Below are positions 60,488 through 64,000 of a DNA stretch of 64,000 nucleotides, piece by piece. The stretch is taken from assembly GCF_013403915.1 (NCBI RefSeq), contig NZ_JABFDI010000003.1, positions 62,001-126,000 of the forward strand, written 5' to 3'. Position numbers and translations under genes: made by a program. This DNA is from Winogradskyella pacifica (GTDB taxonomy: Bacteria > Bacteroidota > Bacteroidia > Flavobacteriales > Flavobacteriaceae). Within the stretch, counting starts at the first letter, position 1. The number at the start of each line of letters is the position of its first letter. The notes below the pieces were generated by a model. That model saw nothing but the letters and a program-made list of their open reading frames with translations. It ran no database searches and was not told where the DNA came from.

Positions 60488-62053
60488 TTGTTCAAAAGAG
60501 AAACGTTATTAGATCAGTTAAAAACGACCGAAAATTGGGATGTTATTATTATTGGAGGAGGAGCAACAGGATTAGGTGTTGCCTTAGATTGCACAACCCG
60601 TGGTTATAAAACATTGCTTTTAGAGCAGGTAGATTTTGCTAAAGGAACTTCGAGTCGAAGTACAAAATTAGTGCATGGTGGAGTTAGATATTTAGCGCAA
60701 GGAAACATCGATTTGGTTCGAGAAGCTTTGTATGAGAGAGGGTTGATGTTGCAAAATGCCTCACATTTAGTAAGTAATCAGTCTTTTATAATTCCAAATT
60801 ATAGATGGTGGGATAATTTTTTCTATATGGTGGGAATGAAGGTTTATGATTTTTTATCCGGAAAATTAAGTTTTGGTAAGTCGATTAGAATTAAGAAGAG
60901 TGAAACCATTGCTAGGTTATCAACTTTAAAAACAGATAAGTTAAAAGGTGGTGTTGTTTATCACGATGGTCAGTTTGACGATTCTAGGTTAGCCGTAAAC
61001 ATCGCTCAGAGTTGTATTGAAGAAGGTGCGACAGTTTTGAATCATGTTAAGGTGAAAAACCTTCAAAAAGACGATAACGGATTAGTTAATGGGGTCGTTG
61101 CTATAGATACCGAAACTCACACTGAATATACCTTAAATGCAAAAACAGTTATCAATGCAACAGGAGTGTTTTCTGATGAGGTTTTGCAAATGGATAATAA
61201 ATCTGCAGAGAACAGTATTCGTCCAAGTCAAGGTATTCATTTGGTATTTGATAAATCATTCTTACCAGGAAACGATGCTATAATGATTCCGAAAACGGAT
61301 GATGGTCGTGTGTTATTCTTAGTACCATGGCATAATAGAGTGGTGGTCGGAACAACAGATACTTTATTAGATAGTCATAGTTTAGAGCCAAAAGCTTTAG
61401 ATAAAGAGGTCGATTTTGTTTTAGAGACAGCAAACAGGTATCTTAATAAAAAAGCGAGCAAAGCCGATGTGTTAAGTATTTATGCCGGACTAAGACCTTT
61501 GGCAGCACCAAAAGATAAATCAGAAAAAACTAAAGAAATATCTAGAAGCCATAAAATAATAGTTTCAGATTCTGAATTGATTACAATCACAGGAGGAAAA
61601 TGGACTACGTACAGAAGAATGGCTCAAGATACCGTGGATAAAGTCATAGAGTTAAAGAAGCTGCCGAGCTCAAAATGCAAAACACAAAACATTAAGATTC
61701 ATGGTTCTAACGGAGCTGTAGATCGCGCAAATCATCTTTATATTTACGGAACAGATCAAAAAGGTATTGCTCAGCTTGTTAAAGAAAATCCTGAATTAGG
61801 AGAACTTTTGCATCCAAGATTAGAGTTTACAAAAGCAGAAATAATTTGGGCTGTAAGACATGAAATGGCGAGAAGCATTGAAGATGTGTTAGCAAGGCGT
61901 GTGCGAATACTATTTTTAGATGCAAAAGCAGCTATAGAAATAGCACCGCTTGTTGGCGAATTATTAAGAGTAGAATTAAATGAAACTGATGATTGGAGAG
62001 TTGAACAAATTTCAGAATTTATACAAATTGCAGATCAATACATATTAAAATAA
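60488..62053 (+). CDS. glpD: FAD-dependent glycerol-3-phosphate dehydrogenase
   Basis: 521 residues from the TTG at 60488 (MFKRETLLDQLKTTENWDVI). FAD site IIGGGATGLG (21-30), then FAKGTSSRSTKLVHGGVRYLAQGN near 56 with the substrate residues, GIHLVFD and LVPWHNRVVVGTTDT near 277, and the GlpD C-terminal cap domain (RHEMARSIEDVLARR). It oxidises G3P to DHAP and passes electrons to quinone at the inner membrane. First gene of the glp operon. Confidence 0.95.
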   Translation: MFKRETLLDQLKTTENWDVIIIGGGATGLGVALDCTTRGYKTLLLEQVDFAKGTSSRSTKLVHGGVRYLAQGNIDLVREALYERGLMLQNASHLVSNQSFIIPNYRWWDNFFYMVGMKVYDFLSGKLSFGKSIRIKKSETIARLSTLKTDKLKGGVVYHDGQFDDSRLAVNIAQSCIEEGATVLNHVKVKNLQKDDNGLVNGVVAIDTETHTEYTLNAKTVINATGVFSDEVLQMDNKSAENSIRPSQGIHLVFDKSFLPGNDAIMIPKTDDGRVLFLVPWHNRVVVGTTDTLLDSHSLEPKALDKEVDFVLETANRYLNKKASKADVLSIYAGLRPLAAPKDKSEKTKEISRSHKIIVSDSELITITGGKWTTYRRMAQDTVDKVIELKKLPSSKCKTQNIKIHGSNGAVDRANHLYIYGTDQKGIAQLVKENPELGELLHPRLEFTKAEIIWAVRHEMARSIEDVLARRVRILFLDAKAAIEIAPLVGELLRVELNETDDWRVEQISEFIQIADQYILK

Positions 62054-62107
62054 TATTAATTTATTCCGAACTCTACTTCGGTAAACTAATAAATAAACTA
62101 ATAAATT

Positions 62108-63604
62108 ATGGGTAAATATATTCTGTCCCTAGATCAGGGTACAACAAGTTCTAGGGCGATAGTTTTTGATAAAAAAGGTGGTATTGTTTCAATAGCTCAA
62201 AAGGAGTTTACTCAATATTTTCCTAAGCCAGGTTGGGTAGAGCATGACCCTATAGAAATCTGGTCTTCACAAGCCGGAGTTGCAGCAGAGGCCATTGCTA
62301 AAAATGGATTGGATGTTGAGCACATCGCGGCTATTGGAATTACAAATCAGCGTGAAACTGTTGTGGTTTGGGATAAAAACACGGGGAAACCTGTTTATAA
62401 TGCGATTGTTTGGCAAGATAAAAGAACTTCAGATTACTGTGACCAACTAAAAAAAGAAGGTAAGGCAGAACTTATAAAGAAAAAAACAGGTTTAGTTATA
62501 GATTCTTATTTCTCAGGAACTAAAGTTAAATGGATTTTAGATAATGTTGAAGGCGCGAGAGCTAAAGCCGAAGCTGGAGATTTAATTTTAGGAACTATTG
62601 ATTGTTGGTTGGTTTGGAATTTTACAAAAGGTAAGCAACACGTCACAGATGTTACTAATGCTTCTAGAACCTTAATGTTTAATATCAATACCATGGAATG
62701 GGATGATGAATTGTTAGAGTTATTGACCATTCCTAAAAGTATGTTGCCAGAAGTAAAAGCGTCAAGTGAAGTTTATGGTCACACGACATCGACATTTTAC
62801 GATACTAAAATTCCCATTGCAGGAATTGCAGGTGACCAACAAGCAGCATTATTTGGGCAAATGTGTACCAAACCAGGCATGGTTAAAAATACTTACGGAA
62901 CCGGTTGTTTTATGTTAATGAATATCGGAGATAAACCAATCGTTTCAAAAAACAACTTGTTGACGACTGTAGCTTGGAAAATTAACGGAAAAACAACCTA
63001 TGCCTTAGAAGGAAGTGTTTTTATTGCAGGAGCCGTTGTGCAGTGGCTTCGCGATAGTTTAAAAATTATAAGAAATTCTTCAGATGTCGAAAAATTAGCA
63101 GCTTCGGTAGATAGTACAGATGGTGTCTATTTTGTTCCGGCTTTTGCTGGTTTGGGAGCGCCACATTGGAATCAGCATGCAAAAGGTACTATGTTTGGAT
63201 TGACAAGAGGGAGTACAGATGCACATATCGCTAGAGCAGCTGTAGAGTCTATAGCATTTCAAACTATGGATATTTTAAAAGCCATGGAAGCTGATGCCGA
63301 TATATCTATAAAAGAATTACGTGTAGATGGTGGTGCTACAATTAATAATATGTTGATGCAGTTTCAATCGGATGTTTTAAACACTAAAACGGTAAGACCA
63401 AAAATAGTAGAGACCACTGCTATGGGAGCGGCGTTTTTAGCAGGTTTGGCTGTTGGTTATTGGGAAAGTCCTGAGGAAATTCAAGATATTTGGCAGGCGG
63501 ATAAAACGTTTAGTCCAAAAGAGGACAGAACGGAAATTGAAACCAATATTAAAGGTTGGTATAGAGCTATTGATGCTTTGGAGTATTGGACTAAAAACAT
63601 TTAA
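62108..63604 (+). CDS. glpK: Glycerol kinase
   Basis: 498 residues. FGGY family: N-terminal [16 protein letters not shown] (6-21), [12 protein letters not shown] near 79, the FGGY-type stretch [26 protein letters not shown] near 345 and [19 protein letters not shown] near 402. It phosphorylates glycerol to G3P. It follows glpD by 54 bp and precedes glpF by 15 bp. Confidence 0.97.
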   Translation: MGKYILSLDQGTTSSRAIVFDKKGGIVSIAQKEFTQYFPKPGWVEHDPIEIWSSQAGVAAEAIAKNGLDVEHIAAIGITNQRETVVVWDKNTGKPVYNAIVWQDKRTSDYCDQLKKEGKAELIKKKTGLVIDSYFSGTKVKWILDNVEGARAKAEAGDLILGTIDCWLVWNFTKGKQHVTDVTNASRTLMFNINTMEWDDELLELLTIPKSMLPEVKASSEVYGHTTSTFYDTKIPIAGIAGDQQAALFGQMCTKPGMVKNTYGTGCFMLMNIGDKPIVSKNNLLTTVAWKINGKTTYALEGSVFIAGAVVQWLRDSLKIIRNSSDVEKLAASVDSTDGVYFVPAFAGLGAPHWNQHAKGTMFGLTRGSTDAHIARAAVESIAFQTMDILKAMEADADISIKELRVDGGATINNMLMQFQSDVLNTKTVRPKIVETTAMGAAFLAGLAVGYWESPEEIQDIWQADKTFSPKEDRTEIETNIKGWYRAIDALEYWTKNI

Positions 63605-63619
63605 AACAGCGTTTAAATT

Positions 63620-64000
63620 ATGACACCATTTATAGCAGAAATTATAGGTACAGCGATTTTAATTTTACTAGGTGGAGGCGTTGTGGCTAATGTCGTCCTC
63701 AATAAAACCATTGGTAATAATAGTGGTTGGATAGTGATTACAACAGGTTGGGCTTTGGCTGTTTATGTTGCTGTGGTTATTGCGGGGCCTTATAGTGGAG
63801 CGCATATTAATCCAGCAGTTACAGTTGCTGTGGCAATCGCTGGTAAATTTCCCTGGGCTGATGTGCCGATGTATATTTTAGCGCAAATGATTGGAGCTAT
63901 GATAGGAGCTTCTGCAGTTTGGTTAACTTATAAGAATCATTTTGACGAAACAGAAGACGCAGATTCTAAGAAAGCCGTTTTTTGTACTGCGCCAGCGATT
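63620..64000 (+). CDS. glpF: Glycerol facilitator (aquaporin family), 3' end cut by window edge
   Basis: The first 127 residues of a MIP channel from the ATG at 63620. The N-terminal half repeat is visible with the first NPA box in GPYSGAHINPAVT (NPA near 64). Membrane segments 1-3 are present; the second NPA and the rest lie beyond the edge. As the third glp gene it should carry glycerol into the cell for GlpK. Confidence 0.92.
   Translation, partial: MTPFIAEIIGTAILILLGGGVVANVVLNKTIGNNSGWIVITTGWALAVYVAVVIAGPYSGAHINPAVTVAVAIAGKFPWADVPMYILAQMIGAMIGASAVWLTYKNHFDETEDADSKKAVFCTAPAI

Noticed and set aside
1..64000. tRNA, rRNA, riboswitch or prophage features
   Set aside because: I looked in all larger gaps, including upstream of metabolic genes such as purM and trpE, and saw no cloverleaf, ribosomal or phage-like sequence, nor a recognisable riboswitch core.

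Overview
This window comes from an AT-rich bacterium of the Bacteroidota, almost certainly a member of the Flavobacteriaceae. Four things point there: many genes have the Bacteroidota -7 promoter element TAnnTTTG a short way upstream; a secreted protein carries a type IX secretion (T9SS) C-terminal sorting domain; a type III glutamine synthetase sits beside a GSII-like one; and DUF3078, IcmF and YpdA (bacillithiol) genes are typical of this group. I cannot name the genus. It is ordinary chromosome. I see no prophage, CRISPR array, intact insertion sequence, rRNA or tRNA.

Layout. 1-3.6 kb: a BlaI-type repressor (cut by the window edge), a Na+/Ca2+ exchanger and a three-module T9SS-exported protein with a decayed second copy of its 3' end beside it. 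4-7.4 kb: divergent glutamine synthetases. 7.6-8.6 kb: a tiny secreted peptide and a dead csgG-like gene. 8.6-17.1 kb: housekeeping genes (purM, prfA, pyrF, purU) plus a DUF3078 barrel, a small ABC ATPase/membrane pair and a DUF4197 lipoprotein. 17.3-22.8 kb: the fused cobalamin mutase icmF, then OsmC, a 33-residue peptide with 11 cysteines, the ECF sigma factor SigZ and a one-domain DEAD-box protein. 22.8-30.3 kb: Lrp, YpdA, DUF1684, GNAT, kdsA and typA. 30.5-40.8 kb: a surface polysaccharide cluster (FemAB-like protein, FdtA/FdtB-type amino-sugar enzymes, two Wzx flippases, a 2OG oxygenase and four glycosyltransferases). 40.9-48.4 kb: ftsE and the tryptophan operon trpE-G-D-C-F-B. 48.5-57.9 kb: marR/yceI, two rhodaneses, an enlarged DsbD, topoisomerase IB, an aldo/keto reductase, two MsrA-type proteins, a glutaredoxin, MsrB and an FKBP. 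58-64 kb: a sulfatase and the glp regulon (glpR diverging from glpD-glpK-glpF, the last cut by the edge).

Most notable. (1) An unlisted 18-codon leader ORF with three consecutive Trp codons sits between a strong promoter and a terminator in front of trpE, with a possible antiterminator pairing, so it looks like classical trp attenuation. (2) The OsmC / Cys-rich micropeptide / SigZ locus has an ECF-like promoter (TGCATC-N16-CGTCTA) before the micropeptide. A second promoter of the same geometry (TGTAAC-N16-CGTCTA) lies before the rhodanese pair. It may be a metal or thiol stress circuit. (3) The trp operon is loaded with repeats: two copies of a composite element (REP-like hairpin, 116-bp conserved body, heptamer tandem array) follow trpF and trpG, and one body hairpin shows a compensatory base-pair change. 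trpA is not next to trpB. (4) Decay is visible at csgG and at the T9SS gene. Coordinates and motifs were read by eye. Functions rest on recognised family features, not on searches.
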